DNA of 13,743 nucleotides from Promethearchaeota archaeon. GTDB lineage: Archaea > Asgardarchaeota > Lokiarchaeia > Sigynarchaeales > SOKP01. Every line of letters begins with the position of its first letter. The stretch's first letter is position 1. The position numbers were made by a program, and so were the translations under genes. The DNA lies in the NCBI GenBank assembly GCA_019057975.1, contig JAHLWJ010000104.1:1-13743 (forward strand), in the 5' to 3' direction. This document shows positions 6,698 to 13,333 of this stretch, piece by piece. The notes beneath the pieces are model-generated. The model did no database searches. It saw only the letters and a list, made by a program, of their open reading frames with translations, and had not been told where the DNA came from.

Positions 6698-7180
6698 ATG
6701 AATAAAAGGGAAAAATATCTATATCCCGAAATTGAAAAGTGGTTCAAAAAATATCTTGAAGAAAAATATAAAGGCTACACTATTTATACAACCCACAAAA
6801 CATCAAGACAAACGTTAGAATCTTATTTTAAGAGTATTGGCATAGAGATAAAAGAAGCAATTGGGTTGTCAATAAAGGTAGATATAGTTGCGGTTTTAGA
6901 AAGATCTAAAAATTTTAAGCTAGTTTTTATTGAAGTAAAGGATAAACCTCTGACTCTTGCAGACTTAGGGCAATTATGGAGTTATACTAAATTACTTAAT
7001 CCCATTGAATCCTTTTTAATTTCATCAAAGGGTTTAGGAGTTCTTGAATATTTATTTAAGATTTTAAAAAGAGAAGATCTTCTTGTATATGGATTAAAAC
7101 AAGAAAAAATGATTCGGATTTGTAACTGGGATAGTATTAGAAAATCTATAGATTATTCCACTCTTATTCCAAAATTATAA
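6698..7180 (+). CDS. Small PD-(D/E)XK-family nuclease, putative cleavage subunit
   Basis: A 160-residue protein with the core of a PD-(D/E)XK nuclease. It has an N-terminal helix glutamate (YPEIEKWF, Glu11), the metal-binding Asp62 (KVDIVAVLE), and the Glu79-Val-Lys81 triad partner (FIEVKDK), followed by a conserved-looking helix GQLWSYTKLL (91-100). D-x16-E-x-K is the classical spacing. The domain fills the protein, so there is little room for a separate target-recognition domain. That fits a cleavage subunit acting with another DNA-binding protein. It starts one base after the LAGLIDADG-like gene, which implies translational coupling. It ends the operon, 42 bases before repeat copy 2. Hjc-like and VRR-NUC-like nucleases share this motif, so family placement is uncertain while nuclease chemistry is likely. 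Confidence 0.78.
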   Translation: MNKREKYLYPEIEKWFKKYLEEKYKGYTIYTTHKTSRQTLESYFKSIGIEIKEAIGLSIKVDIVAVLERSKNFKLVFIEVKDKPLTLADLGQLWSYTKLLNPIESFLISSKGLGVLEYLFKILKREDLLVYGLKQEKMIRICNWDSIRKSIDYSTLIPKL

Positions 7181-7222
7181 TATCATAATGAATTATTTTT
7201 AATAGATTTATTTTGGTAAATA

Positions 7223-7446
7223 TACATACCCATTTTCTTAGACAATTAATATTTTACTTTTAAATTAGATAAATAGGGAAGGTGTACCAAGTCAATAATT
7301 CGGTAACTTTTGGTGGAAAACCTATAAGACCTGAGGAGTTTCTTAACTAGATGATTGAAACTGTAAATATGATTATAGGTAGACGTCCAAAGGAAGACCT
7401 CGTAAAATGGAAAATTAAACCATAGAAAAAATAGGATGTGTTGTCC
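7223..7446 (+). repeat. Direct repeat copy 2 (Y1-type transposon derivative)
   Basis: About 224 bp closely matching copy 1 along its length, from the left arm (CCCATTTTCTTAGACAATTA at 7229-7248) to the right end (ATAGGATGTG...TCC). The left terminus has decayed to ACATACC. The transposase-tail reading frame is interrupted by an in-frame TAG after EEFLN and by frame slips. It separates the restriction-modification operon from the GmrSD-like gene. The remainder of 7181-7540 shows nothing else clear apart from the palindrome at 7477-7488 and the ribosome binding site of the next gene. Confidence 0.8.
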
Positions 7447-7476
7447 TTATTTTCTAAAGACAAAGAAAAAATATTT

Positions 7477-7488
7477 TGAACATGTTCA
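7477..7488. promoter_or_regulatory. Perfect 12-bp palindrome upstream of the GmrSD-like gene
   Basis: TGAACATGTTCA lies 52 bases before the start codon, between the end of repeat copy 2 and the ribosome binding site. Position and symmetry suggest an operator. Its GAAC/GTTC half-sites are 2 bases apart, so it is not the classical Gram-positive SOS box. No convincing -10/-35 pair was found around it. Confidence 0.3.
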
Positions 7489-7526
7489 GATACAAACAAG
7501 TTACCTTTAATGACGCATATACAACT

Positions 7527-7533
7527 AAGGAGG
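7527..7533 (+). promoter_or_regulatory. Strong ribosome binding site AAGGAGG
   Basis: A full-consensus Shine-Dalgarno sequence 7 bases before the ATG at 7541, which fixes the start of the GmrSD-like protein. Confidence 0.85.
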
Positions 7534-7540
7534 TTTAAAT

Positions 7541-8995
7541 ATGGCATTTCAAACACCTATAACTATAAGAAAAGCAATTAACGAAATACATAATAGAGAA
7601 TATTTATTGCCGGCCATTCAAAGAGAGTTAGTATGGGAAGCAAAGCAAATTGAAAAAATTTTTGATTCTTTGATGCGGGATTACCCAATAGGTGCATTTT
7701 TGTTTTGGAAGGTATCAAAAGAAAAAATAAAAGAATATCAATTTTATGAATTTTTGAGAGAATACCACGAAAGGGATAAAAGACATAATCCGAAAGCCAA
7801 CATTACCGGTGAGGAAGATATAATTTCTATTTTAGATGGGCAACAACGTCTCACAGCGCTTTATATAGGGCTAAAAGGAACATATGCTTATAAGTTACCT
7901 TACAAACGTTGGGACCATAATGATGCTTTTCCAAAAAGAAAACTATACTTGAATCTATTGTCGGAATCAAATGATTCCGATTTTAAATATGGTTTTAGAT
8001 TCTTAACAAATAAAGAAGCTGACAAAAGAGACGAGAATACATTTTGGTTTGAAGTAGGAAAAATACTGGATTTTGACCCCAATAATCCTGCGAAACTATT
8101 TGATTTTCTTGTAGACCATGGTTTATCTGGTAACAAGTTCGCTGGTGAATGCCTTTTTAGACTAGCCGATGTGGTGAATAAAAAAGGGAGTATTATCTAT
8201 TATTTAGAAGAAGATCAGAAATTAGATAGAGTTTTAAACATTTTTATTCGTGTAAATAGTGGCGGTACACAATTGAGCTATTCTGACTTACTTTTATCCA
8301 TTGCTACCGCGCAGTGGAAGGAGAAAGATGCTAGAGAGGAGATATATAACTTTGTAGATGAAATAAACAAAATCGGAGATGGTTTTCTTTTTAATAAGGA
8401 TTTTGTATTAAAAACTTGCTTGGTTCTTTCAGATATCAAAGATATTGCCTTTAAAGTTGATAATTTTAATGCTAAAAATATGAAAAAGATTGAAGAATAT
8501 TGGAGCAGTATTAAAAAAGCTATAAAAATAGCTGTGAATTTGGCTTATAGTTTCGGTTATAATTATCAAACGTTAACATCAAACTATGCGATTATCCCAA
8601 TAGCATACTATGTTTTAAAACTTGGAACTCCCGAAAGTTTCGTTTTATCCTCCAAGTATAAAGAGGATAGAAGACTAATCCGAGACTGGTTTTTGAAATC
8701 TCTGTTAAAGAAAGTTTTTGGCGGACAACCCGATAACGTTTTAAGACCTGTGAGGAAAGTAATTAGAGAAAATAATGATGTTTTTCCGTATCCAAGCATC
8801 ATCAAAGAATTAAGAAGTACAAACAAATCATTAATCTTTAACGAAGATGAAATAGAAAATCTCTTGTTCTATAGATACGGCCAAAATTATACTTTTTCTG
8901 TCCTATCATTACTTTATCCTGATTTGGATTACAGAAACAAATTCCACCAAGATCATATTTTCCCAAAAAGTTTTTTATTAGTCGAAAAAAATTAG
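7541..8995 (+). CDS. GmrSD/SspE-like type IV restriction protein, DUF262 part and first half of the HNH domain (frameshifted gene)
   Basis: The 484-residue product opens with a DUF262 domain: LPAIQRELVW (23-32), the ParB-like nucleotide-hydrolysis motif DGQQR (99-103, LDGQQRLTALY) and FIRVNSGGTQLSYSDLL further on. DUF262 proteins such as GmrS and SspE hydrolyse nucleotides and, with a DUF1524 HNH nuclease, attack modified or foreign DNA. The C-terminus reaches HQDHIFPKS (469-477), the first half of the DUF1524 HNH motif, then hits TAG at 8993. The rest of the HNH domain continues in the -1 frame (8992-9288). Joined, the protein would be 582 residues, a single-chain DUF262-DUF1524 enzyme. A strong ribosome binding site and otherwise intact coding suggest a recent lesion, a sequencing error in the A7 run, or real frameshifting. 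The gene stands alone between repeat copies 2 and 3. Confidence 0.88.
   Translation: MAFQTPITIRKAINEIHNREYLLPAIQRELVWEAKQIEKIFDSLMRDYPIGAFLFWKVSKEKIKEYQFYEFLREYHERDKRHNPKANITGEEDIISILDGQQRLTALYIGLKGTYAYKLPYKRWDHNDAFPKRKLYLNLLSESNDSDFKYGFRFLTNKEADKRDENTFWFEVGKILDFDPNNPAKLFDFLVDHGLSGNKFAGECLFRLADVVNKKGSIIYYLEEDQKLDRVLNIFIRVNSGGTQLSYSDLLLSIATAQWKEKDAREEIYNFVDEINKIGDGFLFNKDFVLKTCLVLSDIKDIAFKVDNFNAKNMKKIEEYWSSIKKAIKIAVNLAYSFGYNYQTLTSNYAIIPIAYYVLKLGTPESFVLSSKYKEDRRLIRDWFLKSLLKKVFGGQPDNVLRPVRKVIRENNDVFPYPSIIKELRSTNKSLIFNEDEIENLLFYRYGQNYTFSVLSLLYPDLDYRNKFHQDHIFPKSFLLVEKN
8985..8995 (+). other. A7 run and adjacent stop codon: frameshift site within the HNH domain
   Basis: In the zero frame the codons are GAA AAA AAT TAG, giving the heptamer A-AAA-AAT directly before the stop. 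A -1 slip, or one extra A by transcriptional slippage or in the true genome, joins VEKK to LAKKGIAEDEHNF and restores the domain. The -1 frame has no in-frame ATG until 9034. Confidence 0.7.
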
Positions 8996-9288
8996 CCAAA
9001 AAGGGAATAGCAGAGGACGAACATAATTTTTATTTGGAGAACTATAACTACATAGGAAATTTGCAATTATTAGAAGGAATCCATAACGAGGAGAAGACGA
9101 ACAAAGACTTTAAAGAGTGGTTGAAGATTACTTATCTTGAAGAAGAATCGAGGAAGGACTATATGAAAAAGCATCTAATCCCAGATATTGACATAAGCTT
9201 TAACAATTTTGAGGAATTTTTTAATAAGAGAAATGTATTGATTTTAAACAAATTAAAAGAATTACTCCTCGCTAAAAAACGTAGTTAA
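8992..9288 (+). pseudogene. C-terminal part of the GmrSD/SspE-like protein (DUF1524 HNH), out of frame with its N-terminal part
   Basis: In the -1 frame relative to the gene upstream, this stretch encodes about 98 residues beginning LAKKGIAEDEHNF and including YIGNLQLLEGIHNEEKTNKD. That is the usual second half of DUF1524, where the asparagine-bearing helix follows NLQLL. The first histidines of the HNH motif lie in the upstream frame, so neither part alone would be catalytic. The first ATG in this frame (9034) falls after the start of the domain and lacks a convincing ribosome binding site, so independent translation of a useful protein is unlikely. The stop at 9286-9288 lies about 36 bases before repeat copy 3. 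Confidence 0.75.
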
Positions 9289-9324
9289 GCGTCACATGCA
9301 GATAACACATTATTAAATTAGATA

Positions 9325-9558
9325 GGGACATCCCATTTTCTTAGATAATTAATATTTTGCTTTTAAATTAAATAAATAGAGAATGTGTACCAGGTCAATA
9401 ATTCGGAAACTTTTAGCGGAAAATCTATAGGATCTGAGGAGTTTCTTAACCGGATGGTTGAGTCTTTAGGTATTACTATAAGTAATATATAGATAGACGT
9501 CCTAAAGAAAGACCTCCTAAAATGGAAAGCTAAACTATAGAAAAAATAGGATGTGCCC
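9325..9558 (+). repeat. Direct repeat copy 3 (Y1-type transposon derivative)
   Basis: About 234 bp matching copies 1 and 2, with left end GGGACATCCC and right end GGATGTGCCC. It carries a roughly 11-base insertion after the GITI codons that duplicates a local ATATAGAT-like sequence. The right-end hairpin is kept (AAATAGG 9544-9550 with CCTATTT 9559-9565). The transposase-tail frame reads SEEFLNRMVESLGITI before breaking at the insertion. Confidence 0.8.
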
Positions 9559-9587
9559 CCTATTTAAATTAAATAAATACAAGCTGA

Positions 9588-9634
9588 AAGGAAAGCCAAA
9601 GAAGAAAGTTGATAAATAGGTGTCTGTCCCTATT
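9588..9634 (+). mobile_element. Right end of a second, related Y1-type element
   Basis: A lysine-rich coding tail (KLKGKPKKKVDK then stop) runs directly into AATAGGTGTCTGTCCCTATT, which forms a hairpin (AATAGG 9615-9620 with CCTATT 9629-9634). GGTGTCTGTCCC is a sequence I associate from memory with ends of RAYT/IS200-like transposons. The layout, basic tail then hairpin end, mirrors the right side of the direct repeat, so this is probably the 3' stump of a sister element. Confidence 0.5.
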
Positions 9635-9678
9635 ACTACATAATCCATGCCATAGAGATATCTGAAATGATAAGGTCG

Positions 9679-9775
9679 GGTCTGCACATGACAATAGATG
9701 ATTCTTTGTTACATTTTATCATGTTTTAAGAAATTGCAATATATCAAATGTGAAGAACTGATTCTGTTTATTTTT
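9679..9775. mobile_element. Short relative of the element at 2254-2700
   Basis: The left end GGTCTGCACATGACA (9679-9693) and the right end TATCAAATGTGAAGAACTGA (9742-9761) form a decayed inverted-repeat pair of the type seen at 2254 and 2693. From about 9709 to 9774 the sequence also aligns with 2641-2708 (TTTTATCAT..TTTTAA.AAATT, then CAAATG.GAAG, then TGTTTATTTTT). Between the repeat remnants and the OLD gene I see no gene in 9289-9822. Confidence 0.45.
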
Positions 9776-9825
9776 ATTACTTATTATTACGAATTTATTT
9801 TTCTTTACTGTAAATAAAAAATATG

Positions 9826-9830
9826 AAAGG
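9826..9830 (+). promoter_or_regulatory. Ribosome binding site AAAGG that favours the start at 9841
   Basis: In-frame ATG codons lie at 9823, 9835 and 9841. Upstream of 9823 there is only AT-rich sequence with no Shine-Dalgarno match, whereas AAAGG is 10 bases before 9841. OLD-type proteins normally begin just ahead of the first beta strand, as MKIINLGIANFKSF does here. Confidence 0.5.
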
Positions 9831-9840
9831 TTATATGTAT

Positions 9841-11577
9841 ATGAAAATTATTAATCTAGGAATTGCTAATTTTAAAAGCTTTGACTCTGAAGGCATATTG
9901 ATAGAAAACTTAAGTAAATTAAATATTTTTATAGGTAAGAATAATTCTGGAAAATCAAATATTTTAAAGTTTTTATACTTATGTGCAAAGGCAATTCAAA
10001 AAGAAAATGAAATAAGAAGTGATAGATATAGTTTATTAACAAAGGAATTTAATAAGCCTGAAAATTATTTTAATGGAAATAAAAAAAATCCAGAAATAAC
10101 TATATCTATAGGCCATAAGGATTTCCTAAAAGAATTACAAAACTATACTAACACAGATGATTTATTAACATTTAAATTTAATCTACTTACTGGGGAAATA
10201 ATAGAAAATTGTAAAATATTAGAAAATTTGAATGAGCAGCAGTTATACCCTTTGCAAAATAACTATTCAAGGGCATCTAAGGAAGAACTATTAAAAGTAG
10301 TAAATGAAAATCTAGCGGAGAGGATATTGAATACATTTTTTAGTTTTGTGAAAAAAATGATATATATCCCTGATTTTAGGCAGATAACCGAACAAGAAAA
10401 AGATCAAGAAAAAGATACAGAATCTAATATTGAAAATGGGCAAAATATTATTTCCGAAATTTCTAAAATGCAAAATCCAGAATTAAAGGAATATAATAAA
10501 AAAGAAAAGTATAATAAATTAAAGGATTTTTTATTAAAAGAATTGTTAGAAGAATCAGATGCAAATATTGAGATTACGCATAAGAAAAATGAAATAATAT
10601 TAAATCTTTATGGGCATAATCTTCCTTATAAATCCTTTGGAACCGGCGTTCATGAGTTACTTATTATATGCAAGGTTTTGGCATTAACTGAAAAAAAGAT
10701 TGTTTGTATCGAAGAGCCAGAAATTCATTTGCATCCTTATTTACAAAGAAAGTTTATTGATTTAATAAATAAAACCGACAATATTTATTTTATTACAACA
10801 CATTCAAATGTATTTTTAGATTCAACCCAAAATACTAACATTTATCACGTTACTCATAATAGATCAAAAACAAGTGTATCACAAGTAAATTCTGATAAAA
10901 AATGTTATTCGATATTAGATGATTTGGGTTATAAAGCTAGTGATTTACTTCAGACTAATGGAATTATTTGGGTTGAAGGTCCCAGCGATAGGATATATTT
11001 AAACAAATGGATTGAACTTTCAGGAAAAGACTTTATTGAAGGAATTCATTATACAATAATGTTTTACGGGGGAAGGCTATTAAATCATGTTTCAATGAAA
11101 TATCAATTTTTAACTGATGAATTTATTAGCTTACTTAGAATAAATAGAAATGCAATGATTATTATTGATAGTGATAAAATATCCCCAGTGGATCAATTAA
11201 ATGAAACAAAAAAAAGAATTGAAAATGAAACTGAAGTGGGTAATTGTTGGATTACCAAAGGAAGAGAAATTGAAAACTATCTTACAGAAAATACTATGAA
11301 TAGATGGCTAAAAGAAGAATGCCCAGATATTTCAGAATCAGAAATTAAAATTAAAGAAAACAAAAATAAAAAATTAGAAGAATTAATAACTAATTCAAAT
11401 AGGAAAATAAAGATAAAATATGATAAAAAAAAGGTTGAATATTCTAAAGAAATAATAAAGCACATCGATGATAAAGATTTTAATATTTTGGATTTGAAAG
11501 ATAGGTTAAATTTTTTAATTAAAAATATCGAAGAATGGAATTACATTGAGCCGAGAAATGATAAAAATAATAAATAA
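9841..11577 (+). CDS. OLD-family ATP-dependent nuclease (ABC-type ATPase plus TOPRIM)
   Basis: From the ATG at 9841 the product is 578 residues, matching the OLD/GajA family in length. The N-terminal ABC-type ATPase has Walker A GKNNSGKS (32-39), a signature-like SFGTGVHE (265-272), Walker B IVCIEEPE (287-294) and the H-loop TTHS (319-322). The C-terminal TOPRIM nuclease domain has WVEGPSD (catalytic Glu379), IIDSDK (Asp443, Asp445) and REIENYL (475-481). Family members cut DNA under nucleotide control, as in P2 Old and Gabija GajA. The next genes encode neither a UvrD-like helicase (GajB) nor a reverse transcriptase, so a class 1 (stand-alone) OLD is the simplest reading. By spot count one 60-base line (10441-10500) is 20% G+C, very AT-rich. 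The last codons and stop fall in sequence resembling repeat copy 4, so the original 3' end may have been replaced. Confidence 0.9.
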   Translation: MKIINLGIANFKSFDSEGILIENLSKLNIFIGKNNSGKSNILKFLYLCAKAIQKENEIRSDRYSLLTKEFNKPENYFNGNKKNPEITISIGHKDFLKELQNYTNTDDLLTFKFNLLTGEIIENCKILENLNEQQLYPLQNNYSRASKEELLKVVNENLAERILNTFFSFVKKMIYIPDFRQITEQEKDQEKDTESNIENGQNIISEISKMQNPELKEYNKKEKYNKLKDFLLKELLEESDANIEITHKKNEIILNLYGHNLPYKSFGTGVHELLIICKVLALTEKKIVCIEEPEIHLHPYLQRKFIDLINKTDNIYFITTHSNVFLDSTQNTNIYHVTHNRSKTSVSQVNSDKKCYSILDDLGYKASDLLQTNGIIWVEGPSDRIYLNKWIELSGKDFIEGIHYTIMFYGGRLLNHVSMKYQFLTDEFISLLRINRNAMIIIDSDKISPVDQLNETKKRIENETEVGNCWITKGREIENYLTENTMNRWLKEECPDISESEIKIKENKNKKLEELITNSNRKIKIKYDKKKVEYSKEIIKHIDDKDFNILDLKDRLNFLIKNIEEWNYIEPRNDKNNK

Positions 11578-11745
11578 GAAAGGCGTGCTAGCTAAATAAT
11601 TCGCTAATAGTTAGCGGAAAACCTATAGGGACTGAGGAGTTTCTTAACCAGATGGTTAAGGCTTTAGTTGTTATTATAGATAGACGTCCTAAAGGAAGAC
11701 TTCGTAAAATGGAAAATTAACCTATAGAAATATTATGATGTATCC
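11570..11745 (+). repeat. Direct repeat copy 4, left arm missing
   Basis: About 176 bp matching the right three-quarters of copy 1, from TAAATAAGAAAGGCGTGC (compare AAATAGGAAAGGTGTGCC) to ATGATGTATCC. The transposase-tail frame is long here: SGKPIGTEEFLNQM and then VVIIDRRPKGRLRKMEN followed by a stop. The left 45-50 bases are gone, with the OLD gene abutting the break and ending on a TAA (11575-11577) that falls in the repeat. Confidence 0.75.
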
Positions 11746-11830
11746 TTATTTTAATTAAATCCTTGCTCCGTTATATACCATGTATCTTTTGCACGGTAAA
11801 GAAAAGGATAGAATTAGGGACATCATGACA

Positions 11831-11839
11831 AAGGGGGAG
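11831..11839 (+). promoter_or_regulatory. Strong ribosome binding site AAGGGGGAG
   Basis: A purine-rich Shine-Dalgarno sequence 7 bases before the ATG at 11847, fixing the start of the membrane protein. No convincing promoter was seen between repeat copy 4 and this site. Confidence 0.75.
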
Positions 11840-11846
11840 CTTATAT

Positions 11847-12662
11847 ATGGCTTTAAACGACATTAAACTTATCAAAGAAAAAGTAAATTTACGAAATTTA
11901 CTTGTAGCTTTAGTAATAACTATTATTGGTATTGGGGTGTTATATATCTCTGCACGGGAAGATTGGTGGAAGAATTATAAAGTTTGGCAGACTGTTTTAC
12001 AGAATGTAGGCGCATTACTTATGGTTACAGTAACATTAAGTCTTCTATGGGAACTTTATGGGAAAAGATCTTTTTTGGATGAAGTATTATCCAAGGCACA
12101 CATCTCAAAAGAGATAACTTTTGCAGGGATTACTAAAATTACCGATTCTTTCCATCATTATGACATAGATTGGAAAACATACTTTTGTACAGTTAATAAG
12201 CTTGATATCTTTTTTGCTTATGCTCGCACATGGCGTAATACTTATACTGAGGAACTTCATAAAGTTGCTGCCAGGGAAGGGGTACGAATCCAAATAGTTT
12301 TACCTGATCCCGAAGATAAGCAGGTTATAGTTGAATTGGCACGGAGATTCAAATATACCGAAGATGAAATGGAAAGATTAATAAGGGAAGCTGAAACATA
12401 TTTTAGAAATTTGAGCAAGTCTGCAGGTGCTAATGGAGCCCAAATAGATATATGGTTTTTACCTGCTGCCCCTCTTTTTACCTTTTATCGCTTTGATCGC
12501 GTAGGTATACTTGCTTTATATACTCACCGCCGAGAACTAGTTTCGGTTCCAACATTTGTTTGTGAGATGGGGGGAACGCTATATGATTATATCCGTAAAG
12601 AGTTTAAGGCAATGATATCTGAGGGTGGGCTTGCCAAATGTGTTACGAAGAAGGAGAATTAG
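11847..12662 (+). CDS. Two-helix membrane protein with PLD-like soluble domain
   Basis: A 271-residue protein. Two hydrophobic helices (about 18-35, LLVALVITIIGIGVLYIS, and 48-67, around ALLMVTVTLSLLW) form a short hairpin, leaving residues 70-271 probably cytoplasmic. The soluble part has alternating strands and helices resembling a phospholipase D-like fold: VNKLDIFFAYARTWRNTYTE, then GVRIQIVLPDPED, and a C-terminal half including PLFTFYRFDRVGILALYTHR. No HxK(x4)D motif is present, so catalysis by the standard PLD mechanism is not expected. A sensing or scaffolding role, or membrane-targeted activity, is more likely. I recall similar domains in defence islands but know no named system. The next gene, a DEDDy exonuclease, starts 4 bases after its stop, so the two are probably one functional unit. 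The region is richer in G+C than its neighbours. Confidence 0.7.
   Translation: MALNDIKLIKEKVNLRNLLVALVITIIGIGVLYISAREDWWKNYKVWQTVLQNVGALLMVTVTLSLLWELYGKRSFLDEVLSKAHISKEITFAGITKITDSFHHYDIDWKTYFCTVNKLDIFFAYARTWRNTYTEELHKVAAREGVRIQIVLPDPEDKQVIVELARRFKYTEDEMERLIREAETYFRNLSKSAGANGAQIDIWFLPAAPLFTFYRFDRVGILALYTHRRELVSVPTFVCEMGGTLYDYIRKEFKAMISEGGLAKCVTKKEN
12651..12656 (+). promoter_or_regulatory. Ribosome binding site AAGGAG that decides the exonuclease start
   Basis: It lies 10 bases before the ATG at 12667. An earlier in-frame ATG at 12625 is inside the upstream gene, lacks such a site and would add 14 basic residues before the first domain strand. Confidence 0.6.
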
Positions 12663-12666
12663 TCCA

Positions 12667-13299
12667 ATGCATCGTTCACATTCTGAAAATATAGTATTAT
12701 ATGACCATGATATTCCAGATAAATACAATGATTACGCGTATATGGCTAATACCATTGCTTGGGATATCGAGACAACAGGTTTAGATTGGCATAATGACAA
12801 GATTGGAATTTGCCAACTTCATGTTCCTAATAGACCTGTGGCACTTATAAGAATTGATGATAATCCACCAGAAAAACTGCGGTTATTACTATTAAATGCT
12901 TCAGTAAGGAAAGTATTCCATCATGCGATGTTTGATTTACGTTTCATGAGCTACCGTTGGAAAGTACTGCCTCAAAACATTGCCTGTACAAAGATTGCTG
13001 TAAAATTGCTTGATATAGGGAACGAAAATAAACATAGTCTTCAATCAATATTAAAAAAGTATTTAGGGATAGAAATTAGTAAGTATGAACAACTTTCTAA
13101 TTGGTTATCTGACAGGCTAACAGAAAAACAGATAACTTATGCAGTAAAGGATGTAATATATCTACTTCAACTTTTAGATGTATTAGAAAGGGAGTTAAAA
13201 TCCAGGGATCTTCTAGAACTTGCTCATTTATGCTTTGCTCATATTCCGACAAAGGTACAGTTAGATATTCTTGGTCATGGGGATGTATACGGTTATTAA
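12667..13299 (+). CDS. DEDDy 3'-5' exonuclease (RNase D-like)
   Basis: A 210-residue exonuclease of the DnaQ-like DEDDy superfamily. ExoI motif WDIETTGLDW supplies Asp33 and Glu35, ExoII motif FHHAMFDLRFM supplies Asp90, and ExoIII motif YAVKDVIYL supplies Tyr158 and Asp162. Between them KHSLQSILKKYLGIEISK and QLSNWLSD match the RNase D-type core. There is no C-terminal HRDC domain, so the protein is about half the length of cellular RNase D. It should remove nucleotides from 3' ends of RNA or single-stranded DNA using two metal ions; substrate choice cannot be told. It is coupled to the membrane PLD-like gene by a 4-base gap, which suggests that protein recruits or controls it, perhaps in an anti-phage or RNA-degrading response. 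The gene ends 34 bases before repeat copy 5. Confidence 0.85.
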   Translation: MHRSHSENIVLYDHDIPDKYNDYAYMANTIAWDIETTGLDWHNDKIGICQLHVPNRPVALIRIDDNPPEKLRLLLLNASVRKVFHHAMFDLRFMSYRWKVLPQNIACTKIAVKLLDIGNENKHSLQSILKKYLGIEISKYEQLSNWLSDRLTEKQITYAVKDVIYLLQLLDVLERELKSRDLLELAHLCFAHIPTKVQLDILGHGDVYGY

Positions 13300-13333
13300 A
13301 GTTGTGAAGTGAATTATTAATATACAAAAGACA

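Noticed and set aside
7181..7222. Rho-independent terminator after the restriction-modification operon
   Set aside because: The sequence is AT-rich but has no GC-containing stem followed by a T run; the hairpin in repeat copy 2 is a better, though weak, candidate.
9823..9840. OLD gene start at 9823
   Set aside because: There is no ribosome binding site before it and it would add MKGYMY ahead of the first strand; 9841 has AAAGG at a workable distance.
11847..12662. Active phospholipase D-type nuclease
   Set aside because: No HxK(x4)D motif is present in the soluble domain, so only a PLD-like fold can be suggested.
12625..12666. Exonuclease start at 12625
   Set aside because: It lies inside the upstream gene and lacks a ribosome binding site; 12667 has AAGGAG 10 bases upstream.
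9841..13299. Complete Gabija system (GajA plus GajB)
   Set aside because: No UvrD-like helicase motifs occur after the OLD gene; the following genes are a membrane PLD-like protein and a DEDDy exonuclease.
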